DNA of 64,000 nucleotides from assembly GCF_003987095.1 (NCBI RefSeq), contig NZ_PIQA01000001.1:558001-622000 (forward strand), given 5' to 3'. This DNA comes from Idiomarina piscisalsi. GTDB lineage: Bacteria; Pseudomonadota; Gammaproteobacteria; Enterobacterales; Alteromonadaceae. Positions 37,063 to 46,464 of the stretch are shown here, piece after piece. Positions within the stretch are counted from its first letter, which is position 1. Each line of letters opens with the position of its first letter. The translations under genes and the position numbers were made by a program. The notes below the pieces were generated by a model. The model was not told the origin of the DNA. It searched no databases and was given only the letters and a program-made list of their open reading frames with translations.

Positions 37063-38829
37063 TTAGTACGTACGAGCTTTCGGAGGGAAAGCTTCGCGCA
37101 GTTTCGGTGCCATATTAACCTGACGAGTAACCATGTCTTCAGATTCTGGACGGTAAACAGAGTGAACCAACCATTTTTCGTCGTCACGGTCAGGATAGTC
37201 AGCACGGCTGTGCGCGCCACGGCTTTCAGTACGGAAGTTTGCTGCAACCGCAGTTGAGTATGCCGTTTCCATTAAGTTATCAAGTTCCATACACTCAACA
37301 CGCTGAGTATTGAACTCTTTCGACGTGTCGTCTAAACGTGCATGCTTCAAGCGCTCACGAATTTCTTTCAATTCTTTCAGACCTTCTGCCATTGCGTCGC
37401 CTTCACGGAATACCGAGAAGTTCATCTGCATGCAGTTTTGCAAGTCTTTCTTAATTTGCGCTGGATCTTCACCTTTCTGTGTGTTTTCCCAACGGTTGTA
37501 GCGAGCCATTGCCGCTTCAACATCAGATGCTGAAGATTCACGCGCTTCACTGTTAGCCGCTAAGGTTTCACCTAAGTGCATACCGGTCGCACGACCAAAT
37601 ACGACAAGGTCAAGCAGTGAGTTACCTCCCAAGCGGTTTGCACCGTGAACAGATACACAGGCAATTTCGCCACAAGCAAACAGACCTGGTACTGGTTTAC
37701 TTTCACCTTTGTCATCAACAGTCAGAGCCTGACCGTTAACGTCGGTTGGGATACCACCCATCATGTAGTGACAGGTTGGAATAACCGGAATAGGTTCTTT
37801 AACCGGGTCAACGTGAGCAAAGGTACGAGACAAGTCACAAACGCCTGGCAAACGGCTTTCCAGCGTTTCTTTGCCTAAGTGGTCCAGTTTCAACTTAAGG
37901 TGTGTACCCCAAGGACCTTCACAACCACGGCCTTCACGAATTTCGGTCATCATTGAGCGGGCAACAACGTCACGCGACGCTAAGTCTTTTGCGTTTGGTG
38001 CATAACGCTCCATGAAACGTTCGCCGTCTTTGTTTAACAGGTAACCACCTTCACCACGGCAACCTTCAGTTACCAAGCAACCTGAACCGGCAATACCTGT
38101 TGGGTGGAACTGCCACATTTCCATGTCTTGTACAGGAACGCCGGCACGTAACGCCATGCCAACACCGTCACCGGTATTGATGTGTGCGTTCGTGGTTGAA
38201 GCGTAGATACGACCAGCACCACCAGTTGCTAAGACAACCGCTTTGGCTTTCACGTAATAAACTTCGCCGGTTTCCATGTTCAGAGTTGTTACACCCGTGA
38301 CAGCACCGTCTTGGTTCTTCACGAGATCAAGTGCATACCACTCAGAGAACACGGTAGTTTTGTTCTTAACGTTTTGCTGATACAGCAAATGCAGAAGTGC
38401 GTGACCAGTACGGTCAGCAGCTGCTGCGGTACGTGCGGCTTGCTCGCCACCGAACTCTTTTGACTGACCACCAAATGGACGCTGGTAAACTTTACCGTTC
38501 TCAAAACGTGAGAAAGGTAAGCCCATGTTTTCCAGTTCCAGAATAGCTTCCGGACCCGCTTTACACATGTATTCGATAGCGTCCTGGTCACCGATGTAAT
38601 CCGACCCTTTTACAGTGTCGAACATGTGCCATTGCCAGTCATCTTCGTGTGCATTACCCAAAGCAACGGTAATACCACCTTGTGCAGAAACTGTGTGAGA
38701 GCGCGTTGGAAACACTTTGGACATCAACGCACAGCTCATTCCCTCTTGGGAAATTTGCAGCGCTGCTCGCATGCCGGCACCGCCAGCACCAATCACCACT
38801 GCATCAAATTCTAAAGTTTTAACGTTCAC
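37063..38829 (-). CDS. sdhA: Succinate dehydrogenase flavoprotein subunit
   Basis: A 588-residue protein, the length of E. coli SdhA. The FAD dinucleotide motif [10 protein letters not shown] begins at residue 14. The covalent flavin His is His45 in [10 protein letters not shown], and the active-site stretch [20 protein letters not shown] is intact. The C-terminus ends [13 protein letters not shown]. It oxidises succinate to fumarate at the inner face of the membrane. Its start immediately follows the sdhD stop without a gap. Confidence 0.98.
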   Translation of the reverse strand: MNVKTLEFDAVVIGAGGAGMRAALQISQEGMSCALMSKVFPTRSHTVSAQGGITVALGNAHEDDWQWHMFDTVKGSDYIGDQDAIEYMCKAGPEAILELENMGLPFSRFENGKVYQRPFGGQSKEFGGEQAARTAAAADRTGHALLHLLYQQNVKNKTTVFSEWYALDLVKNQDGAVTGVTTLNMETGEVYYVKAKAVVLATGGAGRIYASTTNAHINTGDGVGMALRAGVPVQDMEMWQFHPTGIAGSGCLVTEGCRGEGGYLLNKDGERFMERYAPNAKDLASRDVVARSMMTEIREGRGCEGPWGTHLKLKLDHLGKETLESRLPGVCDLSRTFAHVDPVKEPIPVIPTCHYMMGGIPTDVNGQALTVDDKGESKPVPGLFACGEIACVSVHGANRLGGNSLLDLVVFGRATGMHLGETLAANSEARESSASDVEAAMARYNRWENTQKGEDPAQIKKDLQNCMQMNFSVFREGDAMAEGLKELKEIRERLKHARLDDTSKEFNTQRVECMELDNLMETAYSTAVAANFRTESRGAHSRADYPDRDDEKWLVHSVYRPESEDMVTRQVNMAPKLREAFPPKARTY

Positions 38830-39183
38830 TTAAACACCCCACAGTACGAATAAGCCAGTGAGCCAAACAGCGATGAGACCAACGCTGAAAACCAGCTGAA
38901 TGAAAGCACGTAAGCCAGCGGCTTTTACGTAGTCAGTCAGTACCTGCCAAATGCCAATCCAACCGTGGATAAGAACGGCTGTCAGAACCAGCATAGTGGC
39001 CACTTTCATCCAGATGTTAGCAAATAACCCACTCCAAACTTCATAGGTGACATCTGGCGTAGAAATGAAAAAGCCCGCCATGAATAATGCGTATAAACAA
39101 ATAACGATAGCGCTGGCACGAAGAAGAATGAAATCGTGCGAGCCACTGCGTCCGAAAGTAGCTGCTGCTGTTACCATAGCCAA
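38830..39183 (-). CDS. sdhD: Succinate dehydrogenase membrane anchor SdhD
   Basis: A 117-residue protein with three membrane helices (about 17-37, 53-75 and 88-113). HDFILLRASAIVICLYALF and VLTAVLIHGWIGIWQVLTDY carry the conserved Arg near quinone and the heme-ligand His region. The start overlaps sdhC by 13 bases. It forms the quinone and heme b site with SdhC. Confidence 0.94.
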   Translation of the reverse strand: MAMVTAAATFGRSGSHDFILLRASAIVICLYALFMAGFFISTPDVTYEVWSGLFANIWMKVATMLVLTAVLIHGWIGIWQVLTDYVKAAGLRAFIQLVFSVGLIAVWLTGLFVLWGV

Positions 39184-39545
39184 ACTCCTACTAGCACGGA
39201 AAGAAGAATAGAAAGCACAATTGAAATAACCGCGCTGGCTCTTCCCGAATCGAGCTCTTCCCAGTAGCCCATGTCCATGACTAAGTGACGCAGGCCAATA
39301 ATTAAGTGAAATCCTAGCGCTGTCAAAATACCCCAGCCAATAAATTTAGCGATAAAGCTGGTCATCAGGTTTTCGACTTGAGCAAAACCTTCTGGTCCAC
39401 TAAGGGAAACGGCAAAAGCCCAAATAAGGAAAACAAGAGACACCAGCATTACGACACCTGAGATACGGTGCAAAATAGATGCTTTGGCAGCGGCAGGAAA
39501 TTTAATAGTTGATAAGTCTAAATTAACAGGTCTTTCTTTTTTCAC
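39171..39545 (-). CDS. sdhC: Succinate dehydrogenase cytochrome b556 subunit SdhC
   Basis: The start is set at GTG ending at 39545 (read MKKERPVNLDLSTIKFP), which matches the E. coli N-terminus and has AAAAGG nine bases upstream; a TTG-initiated longer frame to 39572 is less likely. The product is 124 residues with three helices. Conserved segments are SILHRISGVV near the first helix and the heme-ligand region HLIIGLRHLVMDMGY. First gene of the sdh operon, divergent from gltA across a 316-base spacer that must hold both promoters. Confidence 0.92.
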   Translation of the reverse strand: MKKERPVNLDLSTIKFPAAAKASILHRISGVVMLVSLVFLIWAFAVSLSGPEGFAQVENLMTSFIAKFIGWGILTALGFHLIIGLRHLVMDMGYWEELDSGRASAVISIVLSILLSVLVGVWLW

Positions 39546-39791
39546 GATAGATTGCCTTTTAATAAAGCACAAAAGAAATGTCTTTCACGTGTGTGTAACA
39601 AGATATTTGTTACAAATACGGTGAAAGAGTATATCGACCCAAGCCACATTTTACAACGACAAAACAATGATTCGATAAGCAAACTGTTTAGCCATGCGAC
39701 TAAAGTCTAACTTAACTCAAAAATGAGTAATCTTTTCTTCATCTTCACTACGTATACTTTGCTAGAATTAGTTCACGTTCTGCGAATTAAA

Positions 39792-39821
39792 TTGACATTT
39801 AAGGGCATGATCGAGTTAAAT
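39792..39821 (+). promoter_or_regulatory. Candidate sigma-70 promoter for gltA
   Basis: TTGACA at 39792-39797 is a perfect -35 hexamer and TTAAAT at 39816-39821 a fair -10, with 18 bases between them. It lies about 40 bases before the gltA start. The rest of the sdhC-gltA spacer is AT-rich and shows no other feature I can name. Confidence 0.45.
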
Positions 39822-39861
39822 TAGCCCACTTTTTCAAAGTAAACAGTGAGGAGATTTCCTT

Positions 39862-41142
39862 ATGGCTGATCGTAAAGCCACTTTACAGATTGACGGCCAA
39901 TCCATTGAACTGCCAGTACTTTCACCATCGGCAGGTAAGGATGTAGTTGACGTCCGAACACTGGGAAAACATGGTTACTTCACTTTTGACCCAGGGTTCC
40001 TGGCTACGGGCTCTTGCGAGTCGGCTATCACCTACATCGATGGCGAAAACGGTGTACTTTTACACCGCGGTTACCCTATCGGTGAGCTTGCAACAAAGGC
40101 AGACTATTTAGAAGTTTGCTACATGTTGTTGCACGGCGAAGCGCCAACTGAAGAACAGTACCAAGAATTCAAGAGCACTATTACTAAACATACAATGGTG
40201 CATCAGGGCATCCACAACTTCTTTAACGGATTCCGCCGCGACGCACACCCAATGGCAATGCTATGTGCTGTCACGGGTGCTTTGTCTTCGTTCTACCACG
40301 ATGACTTAGACATTCATGATGAAAATCAGCGTCTGCGCAGTGCGTATCGCTTAATTGCTAAAATCCCAACGATTGCAGCAATGGCTTACAAATTCAGCAT
40401 CGGCCAACCGTTCGTATACCCACGTAACGACTTAGGCTACGCAGAAAACTTCTTAAACATGATGTTCTCTGTACCTGCTGAAGACTACGAAATTAGCCCG
40501 GCGGTTGCTCGCGCTATGGACCGTATCTTCACGTTGCACGCAGACCACGAACAAAACGCATCAACCTCAACTGTGCGTTTAGCAGGTTCTTCAGGTGCAA
40601 ACCCATATGCATGTATCGCAGCGGGTGTTGCGTCATTGTGGGGACCGGCTCATGGTGGTGCTAACGAAGCGTGCTTGCGTATGCTGGCTGAAATTGGCTC
40701 TGTTGAGAACATTCCTAAATACATCGAAAAAGCAAAAGACAAGAACGACCCATTCCGTCTGATGGGCTTTGGACACCGTGTTTACAAAAACACTGACCCA
40801 CGTGCAACAGTTATGCGCGAGTCATGCCACGAAGTACTTAAAGAGCTTAACCGTGATGATCCATTACTGGACGTTGCTATGGAGCTGGAGCGCATTGCGC
40901 TTGAAGACGACTACTTCATCGAGAAGAAACTCTTCCCGAACGTCGACTTCTACTCAGGTATCGTGCTGAAAGCTATCGGTATTCCAACGAATATGTTTAC
41001 CGTTATCTTTGCACTGTCACGTACTGTTGGCTGGGTGTCTCACTGGCACGAAATGATGGGCGAAGCAAACCAGAAAATTGGTCGTCCTCGTCAGTTGTAC
41101 ACTGGCTACACACAGCGTGAATTTAGCCCGATTAAAAAGTAA
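39862..41142 (+). CDS. gltA: Citrate synthase (type II)
   Basis: A 426-residue protein (E. coli 427). Active-site elements are [20 protein letters not shown] near 230-250, HGGANEA near 265-271 and [14 protein letters not shown] near 301-315, which hold the catalytic His and Asp region. The N-terminal domain of the hexameric NADH-sensitive type is present. It condenses oxaloacetate and acetyl-CoA at TCA cycle entry. Divergent from sdhC, as in E. coli, and followed by a strong terminator. Confidence 0.98.
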   Translation: MADRKATLQIDGQSIELPVLSPSAGKDVVDVRTLGKHGYFTFDPGFLATGSCESAITYIDGENGVLLHRGYPIGELATKADYLEVCYMLLHGEAPTEEQYQEFKSTITKHTMVHQGIHNFFNGFRRDAHPMAMLCAVTGALSSFYHDDLDIHDENQRLRSAYRLIAKIPTIAAMAYKFSIGQPFVYPRNDLGYAENFLNMMFSVPAEDYEISPAVARAMDRIFTLHADHEQNASTSTVRLAGSSGANPYACIAAGVASLWGPAHGGANEACLRMLAEIGSVENIPKYIEKAKDKNDPFRLMGFGHRVYKNTDPRATVMRESCHEVLKELNRDDPLLDVAMELERIALEDDYFIEKKLFPNVDFYSGIVLKAIGIPTNMFTVIFALSRTVGWVSHWHEMMGEANQKIGRPRQLYTGYTQREFSPIKK

Positions 41143-41157
41143 GGCTAACTACTGCTT

Positions 41158-41186
41158 AAAAAGGCGCTCGATGAGCGCCTTTTTTA
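41158..41186 (+). terminator. Terminator after gltA
   Basis: Stem AAGGCGCTC (41161-41169), loop GAT, stem GAGCGCCTT (41173-41181), then a T-run. It begins 16 bases after the gltA stop. Confidence 0.9.
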
Positions 41187-41339
41187 TTGCTCTAAATTCA
41201 ATAATTTTCCCGAAGATACCGACAATTAGTTCGTGTACGTTGCTTTTTATTCCTTAGAAAACGTGCAACTGCCCTTCAATTTATTTATACTACGTCGCAT
41301 TTCGCTGGCCACCCATAGCGACAAGGCCGATTTCATTTT

Positions 41340-41362
41340 CAGTGAGTGTCTGTCACTTACTG
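41340..41362 (+). promoter_or_regulatory. Imperfect inverted repeat in the kamA-like leader
   Basis: CAGTGAGTG and CACTTACTG flank a five-base centre and pair at eight of nine positions, with the ninth a G-T pair. The element ends 21 bases before the start codon and just before the ribosome-binding site. A possible -10 TATACT lies upstream at 41286-41291. It may be an operator or a translation-control hairpin. Confidence 0.35.
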
Positions 41363-41383
41363 CAGATAATTACAGAGAGGCTT

Positions 41384-42730
41384 ATGCAGCAAGTAGTTAA
41401 CGTACAACAACCCATCATTAAACCTCGTCGATTCAAGGTCTATCAGCACCGACAACTAGATAAAATAGAAGCACTGAACAAAGTGCCTGCTGATATGCGT
41501 TTTGAAATGAAAGTCGTTGCTAACGTACTGCCATTTCGCGTCAACGAATATGTGTTTAACGAGCTTATTGATTGGGAGAATGTACCCAACGATCCGCTGT
41601 TTCAGCTAACTTTCCCTCAAAAAGATATGCTTGAGCCGTCTGCATTTCAGCGCATGGCTGACTTAATGTCAGGCAAGCACACAACAAATGAAGTGTTTGA
41701 TCTGGCAACACAGTTGCGTCAGGAAATGAACCCGCACCCAGCTGGGCAAATGCAGATGAACGTACCTCATGTCGATGGCGAACCATTACCTGGCATGCAA
41801 CACAAATATCGTGAGACCGTTCTGTTTTTCCCTGCCCAGGGTCAATATTGCCATTCTTACTGTACTTTCTGCTTCCGTTGGGCACAGTTTGTTGGTAAAG
41901 CGACGCGCTTTAATTCTAATGACGCCGATCAACTACATCGCTACTTGGCACAGCACAAAGAAGTGACAGACTTACTGGTAACGGGCGGCGACCCAATGGT
42001 TATGCGCACACGTAAGCTAGCGGAATACCTTGAGGGATTGCTGAAACCTGAGTTTGAACACATTAAGACCATTCGTATTGGTACTAAGTCTCTCACTTTT
42101 TGGCCTTATCGTTTTATTACCGACCCGGATGCGGATGAAATGCTGCGTTTATTAGAACGCTTGGTTGATGGCGGTAAACATGTGTCAATTATGGCGCACC
42201 TTAACCATCCGAATGAACTGCGCACTGAGGTGTGCCAGGAAGCCATTCGCCGTTTACGCAGTACCGGCGTGCAAATTCGCTGTCAGGCACCTTTACTCCG
42301 CCACATTAACGATGACCCGGATGCATGGGCAAGAATGTGGACAAAACAAGTACAGCTGGGCATGATTCCATACTACATGTTCGTTGAACGTGACACTGGC
42401 GCGAAACGTTACTTTGAAGTTCCACTTGAGCGTACTTGGGAAATTTTCCAAAAGGCGTACCAGCAAGTTTCGGGTATTGCCCGTACTGTTCGTGGGCCAT
42501 CAATGAGTGCCGGGCCAGGAAAAGTCGAAGTTCAGGGTGTGACAGAAATTGCCGGTGAGAAAGTGTTTGCACTGCGCTTTATTCAGGGCCGTAATCCTGA
42601 CTGGGTACAACGTCCGTTCTTCGCAAAATATGACCCGAATGCAACATGGCTGCATCATCTTAAGCCAGCGTTTGGGGAAGAGAAGTTCTTCTTCGAAGAT
42701 GAGTATGCGCAAATGTCAAAGATGGACTAA
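41384..42730 (+). CDS. Lysine 2,3-aminomutase-like radical SAM protein
   Basis: The start is placed at the ATG at 41384, preceded by GAGAGG; a GTG 42 bases upstream is open but lacks a ribosome-binding site. The product is 448 residues. The radical SAM cluster CxxxCxxC is Cys156, Cys160, Cys163 (CHSYCTFCFRW), followed by LLVTGGDPMV and the late GPGK loop whose Lys380 is the likely PLP-binding residue. It is much longer than EpmB (about 340), so it is not the EF-P enzyme by length. KamA-type enzymes convert L-lysine to beta-lysine, but here the substrate is unproven. No beta-lysine acetyltransferase or lysine fermentation gene is adjacent. Transcribed alone. Confidence 0.8.
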   Translation: MQQVVNVQQPIIKPRRFKVYQHRQLDKIEALNKVPADMRFEMKVVANVLPFRVNEYVFNELIDWENVPNDPLFQLTFPQKDMLEPSAFQRMADLMSGKHTTNEVFDLATQLRQEMNPHPAGQMQMNVPHVDGEPLPGMQHKYRETVLFFPAQGQYCHSYCTFCFRWAQFVGKATRFNSNDADQLHRYLAQHKEVTDLLVTGGDPMVMRTRKLAEYLEGLLKPEFEHIKTIRIGTKSLTFWPYRFITDPDADEMLRLLERLVDGGKHVSIMAHLNHPNELRTEVCQEAIRRLRSTGVQIRCQAPLLRHINDDPDAWARMWTKQVQLGMIPYYMFVERDTGAKRYFEVPLERTWEIFQKAYQQVSGIARTVRGPSMSAGPGKVEVQGVTEIAGEKVFALRFIQGRNPDWVQRPFFAKYDPNATWLHHLKPAFGEEKFFFEDEYAQMSKMD

Positions 42731-42749
42731 GACATTCGGCAAGGCCAGC

Positions 42750-43511
42750 TTAGTCGCTGGCCAGTGCCCGCGCCCGTTGCAAGTCGGCTTCAGTATCGAT
42801 ACCTGCGGCGGGCGTTTTTATTGCTTCAGCGACATGAATACGCTCGCCATGCCAAAGTACGCGTAACTGCTCTAACGACTCAATATGCTCAAGTGGGCTG
42901 CTTTCCCAGGTAATGTAGTCCAATACAAAACCAGCACGATACGCATAAATACCTATGTGACGTTGATAACTCTCAATAACCGCCGGCTGTAATGGTTGCT
43001 CTTTCGCAAATTCATCGCGATTCCACGGTATTGCCGCACGGCTGAAATACAGTGCATAACCTCTGCTGTCAGTAACCACTTTGACTGCATTTGGATTAAA
43101 TACGTCATCTGCGTCTTTAATGGGTACAGACAGAGTCGCCATGGGCGCTGCCGTCTGATTAGCCAGATTATCCGCAACCTGACGGATAATTTCAGGTGGA
43201 ATAAAAGGTTCATCGCCCTGTACATTAACAACCACTTCGGATGTTTCAATATTGAGCTTACTTATTACTTCCGCCAAGCGCTCAGTACCGGAGTTGTGAT
43301 CCGGCGAGGTCATTAATACCTGACCGCCAAAGGTTTCTACCGCGCTTTCTATTCTGCTGTCGTCAGTCGCAACGATAACCCGCCCCGCACCACTTGCCTG
43401 CGCACGTTCGTACACATGCTGAACCATGGGCTTGCCGCCGATGTCAGCTAAAGGTTTACCAGGTAAACGACTCGAGCCATAGCGAGCAGGAATGACAACG
43501 GTAAAGCTCAT
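42750..43511 (-). CDS. kdsB: CMP-KDO synthetase
   Basis: A 253-residue nucleotidyltransferase. The start [20 protein letters not shown] is the CTP-binding signature, with MVQHVYERA next, [11 protein letters not shown] near 97-107 and the CMP-KDO-specific [12 protein letters not shown] near 185-196. It activates KDO for lipid A inner-core synthesis in the cytoplasm. The start overlaps the upstream Trm112-like stop by four bases. It is the last gene of the comEC-msbA-lpxK run and converges on the kamA-like gene. Confidence 0.96.
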   Translation of the reverse strand: MSFTVVIPARYGSSRLPGKPLADIGGKPMVQHVYERAQASGAGRVIVATDDSRIESAVETFGGQVLMTSPDHNSGTERLAEVISKLNIETSEVVVNVQGDEPFIPPEIIRQVADNLANQTAAPMATLSVPIKDADDVFNPNAVKVVTDSRGYALYFSRAAIPWNRDEFAKEQPLQPAVIESYQRHIGIYAYRAGFVLDYITWESSPLEHIESLEQLRVLWHGERIHVAEAIKTPAAGIDTEADLQRARALASD

Positions 43512-43705
43512 GAAGGAACCTTTTCTAACTCTTCACTGCTGAGCTCACGTGCTTTGTCGGCAATAAGTACCGGAATACCCTCGCTAATCGGATAGGCAAG
43601 CTGCTCACCACGACAAACCAACTCGTCTTTTTCCACATAGTGAACCAATTTCCCCTTGCACTTAGGGCACGCCAGTATATTTAACGTTTTAGCTTCAATG
43701 GGCAT
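43508..43705 (-). CDS. Trm112-like protein (YcaR-like)
   Basis: A 65-residue protein with [14 protein letters not shown] at 10-23 and a third Cys in [13 protein letters not shown], then GIPVLI. This is the YcaR/Trm112-like zinc-ribbon pattern, with the fourth metal-ligand Cys replaced, as is common in the bacterial members. It lies between lpxK and kdsB, the standard place in gammaproteobacteria. The function is unknown; eukaryotic Trm112 activates methyltransferases. Confidence 0.88.
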   Translation of the reverse strand: MPIEAKTLNILACPKCKGKLVHYVEKDELVCRGEQLAYPISEGIPVLIADKARELSSEELEKVPS

Positions 43706-44681
43706 TTCGTTTCCTTTCCAACTCTTTCAGTAACTGCTCTTTAAGCGAATCGGGCAGTTTGGTTGCTATGGGCTGATAATACCAATTATCTAACGCGAAC
43801 GATTGGCATTTTCCAGCATCTTTTTCCGTCATTAGTATGGGTAATTCTTTCAAGCCGCTCAAATCACTTTCAACAAACTCATGATGATCATTAAAAGGTA
43901 CGGCTTGCTCTATTTTAAAACCTTGATCTTTCAAGGAATTGAAAAACCGCTGCGGATAGCCAATAGCTGCCACTGCGTTATAAGTCTGTTCCTTATCCAG
44001 TTCACTTTGCTCGTTATTATCGACCCGATACCATTGGCCGTTTTCGACTTCCGTCACATACCGGGCAAATGGGTGGCGACCATAATTTGACACTACCCAT
44101 TGAGAGCCTTTTAAGCGCCATGGCCCTTCTCTAAGAGGGCCAGCCGGCAACAACCATCCGTTCCCCACACCGCGTTCAGCGTCCAGCATAATCAGTTCAA
44201 TATCGCGTTTAAGCGCATAGTGCTGGAGACCGTCATCGGAAATAATGATATCGACGTCAGGGTGTTTCTCCACCATATACTCTGCGGCCTCAACCCGTTT
44301 GGGAGCAATAATCACGGGGCACCCTGTACGTTTATGCATCACTAACGGCTCGTCACCCGTTCTTTCCGCATTATCGCTCTTAGTAACAGAATGAGGAAAA
44401 GGGCCTTTCGCCCCGTAGCCACGGCTAACAATGCCCGGCGTCCACCCCTCTTCTTTCAGCCACTGACAAAGCGCAATAACCATGGGTGTTTTGCCGGTGC
44501 CTCCAACGCTGATATTACCCACCACAATAACCGGCAGATCCACTTTGTGGCGCTTAAATAGCCCTAAAAAATAAAAGCTACGGCGTAGGTTTGTCAGCAG
44601 CCAAAACAGCAATGACAACGGCGCAAGTAACAATAAAAGCGGATGAATACGCGCCTTATACCACTGCTGTTGAAGCCACAT
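43695..44681 (-). CDS. lpxK: Tetraacyldisaccharide 4'-kinase LpxK
   Basis: A 328-residue protein. One N-terminal membrane helix (about 14-33) anchors it, the P-loop is GNISVGGTGKTPMV near 56-69, and DIIISDDGLQHYALKRDIE near 145-163 is the conserved catalytic region. It phosphorylates the lipid A precursor at the inner membrane. The start codon overlaps the msbA stop at 44681. The 3' end overlaps the Trm112-like gene by 11 bases. Confidence 0.95.
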   Translation of the reverse strand: MWLQQQWYKARIHPLLLLLAPLSLLFWLLTNLRRSFYFLGLFKRHKVDLPVIVVGNISVGGTGKTPMVIALCQWLKEEGWTPGIVSRGYGAKGPFPHSVTKSDNAERTGDEPLVMHKRTGCPVIIAPKRVEAAEYMVEKHPDVDIIISDDGLQHYALKRDIELIMLDAERGVGNGWLLPAGPLREGPWRLKGSQWVVSNYGRHPFARYVTEVENGQWYRVDNNEQSELDKEQTYNAVAAIGYPQRFFNSLKDQGFKIEQAVPFNDHHEFVESDLSGLKELPILMTEKDAGKCQSFALDNWYYQPIATKLPDSLKEQLLKELERKRNAH

Positions 44682-46429
44682 TAGGCGCCTCCGTGAAACT
44701 GTAGGTTATACAGCTGCGAGTATGCGCCTTCCTGATCGAGCAGTTGCTGGTGAGTGCCTCGCTCAATGATCTCGCCATTGTCCATGACCAAAATTTCATC
44801 GGCGTTCTCTATAGTCGATAGCCTGTGCGCAATAACAATCGCTGTGCGGTTTTGTCGTAATGCGCCTAAGGCTTGCTGAATATGACGCTCAGACTCGGTA
44901 TCAAGGGCCGAAGTTGCTTCATCCAGAATAAGTATTGGCGCATCTTGTAAAAGCGCCCGTGCAATTGCAATACGCTGACGCTGACCACCAGACAACATAA
45001 CACCGTTTTCACCCACCATAGTATCCAGACCATTTGGCATGTTGTCGGTAAATTCAGTGACATAAGCTTGCTCAGAAGCTCTTATTATGTCGTCTTTTGA
45101 CACCTCTTTTGACGCACCATAAGCAATATTATTAGCAATTGTGTCGTTAAATAGGGTAACGTGCTGAGACACCAGTGCGAATTGTCGACGCAAACACTTC
45201 AGTTTGTAGTCATTAATATTGTGACCATCCAGCAAAATGCGCCCCTGTTCAACATCGTAAAAACGGGTCAGCAAGTTCGAAATTGTTGACTTACCACTGC
45301 CGGAACGTCCTACCAGCGCTATCGTTTTGCCTGGGGCAACATTGAAGCTGACATGCTCTAAGGCTAAGTCATCGCCCTGCTGGTAACCAAAGCTCACATC
45401 ATCAAATTCAATCTGCCCGGCCGCGCGATCAATCACTTTTGAGCCCTTATCAATTTCAATAGGCTCATCAAGGATAGTAAATACACTCGTTGCCGCTGCA
45501 ATACCGCGCTGAAAGTCACTGTTCACATTGGTAAGTTGCTTTAATGGGCGTAATAGCATGATCATCGATGTCAGCAAGGTCGTGAACGCACCGGCCGATA
45601 GCTCTCCCAGCATTTCTGGGAAGCTCGCTATAACCAGAACCATCGACAAACTCAATGACGCAATGAACTGAATAACCGAGGTACTAATAGCGCGCGTATT
45701 CACCAGCTTCATGTTTTGGTTACGCGTCGTATTATTTATTTCTGAGAACCGTTTTGACTCTTTCTTTTGACCCTCGTGCATGACCACCACTTTGTGGCCA
45801 TTAATCATTTGCTCGGCGGTGGTTGTCACATTCCCCATGGCGGTTTGAATACGGCTGCTGACTTTACGGAAGCGTTTAGAGACTACCGCGACAACTTTAG
45901 CAATAAGCGGTCCGACAACCAGAAACACCAAAGACAACTGCCAGCTTTGATAAAACATCAGCCCTAATAAGCCAATAACAAAAGCGCCTTCGCGAACTAA
46001 CACCAATAAAGCCCGGCTACTGGCTTCAGCGACTTGCTGGGTGTCATAGGTAATCTTAGAAATTAAATCGCCGGTTGAATGTTGGTCATGAAAGGCAACA
46101 GGCAACTTCATCAGATGGTCGAACAGTTGCTGTCGCATTTTAGTGACAACTTTAAAGCCAACCCAATTTAGGAAATAGCTGGAGGCAAAGTTAAAAAAGC
46201 CACGGATAACAAAGAAAAACGGAACAAAAATAGCACCATAAAGGAGAATGTCGGAGTTTTGCTCGGTTAATCCGTCATCGATAAGGGTTTCAATTTGAGA
46301 GAAAAATAGAGTATCGACGCCTGCATAACCAATCATGCCGATAACTGCGGCGATAAAAGCGAGCTTATAAGGTTTGATATAACCAATTAAACGCTTAAAG
46401 GTCGTCTGTTTTTTTTGCTGAGAATCCAT
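44681..46429 (-). CDS. msbA: Lipid A export ATP-binding/permease MsbA
   Basis: A 582-residue half-size ABC exporter, the length of E. coli MsbA. Six membrane helices fill about 20-320. The nucleotide-binding domain has Walker A GRSGSGKST, signature LSGGQRQRIAIARAL, Walker B ILILDEATSALD and the switch His in IVIAHRLSTIE. It flips core-lipid A across the inner membrane. It is coupled to lpxK downstream and follows comEC by 35 bases. Confidence 0.96.
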   Translation of the reverse strand: MDSQQKKQTTFKRLIGYIKPYKLAFIAAVIGMIGYAGVDTLFFSQIETLIDDGLTEQNSDILLYGAIFVPFFFVIRGFFNFASSYFLNWVGFKVVTKMRQQLFDHLMKLPVAFHDQHSTGDLISKITYDTQQVAEASSRALLVLVREGAFVIGLLGLMFYQSWQLSLVFLVVGPLIAKVVAVVSKRFRKVSSRIQTAMGNVTTTAEQMINGHKVVVMHEGQKKESKRFSEINNTTRNQNMKLVNTRAISTSVIQFIASLSLSMVLVIASFPEMLGELSAGAFTTLLTSMIMLLRPLKQLTNVNSDFQRGIAAATSVFTILDEPIEIDKGSKVIDRAAGQIEFDDVSFGYQQGDDLALEHVSFNVAPGKTIALVGRSGSGKSTISNLLTRFYDVEQGRILLDGHNINDYKLKCLRRQFALVSQHVTLFNDTIANNIAYGASKEVSKDDIIRASEQAYVTEFTDNMPNGLDTMVGENGVMLSGGQRQRIAIARALLQDAPILILDEATSALDTESERHIQQALGALRQNRTAIVIAHRLSTIENADEILVMDNGEIIERGTHQQLLDQEGAYSQLYNLQFHGGA

Positions 46430-46464
46430 GTAGTCTCATATAAGTCATTAAAACTTTGTGCATT

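Noticed and set aside
41187-41383. Riboswitch in the leader of the kamA-like gene
   Set aside because: I could not build a lysine or other known riboswitch fold. Only a short inverted repeat near the start is visible.
41565-41885. Open frame antisense to the kamA-like gene
   Set aside because: No ribosome-binding site or family similarity; the sense strand encodes a complete radical SAM protein.
42743-42762. GGCCAGC/GCTGGCC inverted repeat at the end of kdsB as a terminator
   Set aside because: It overlaps the kdsB stop codon and no T-run follows on either strand.
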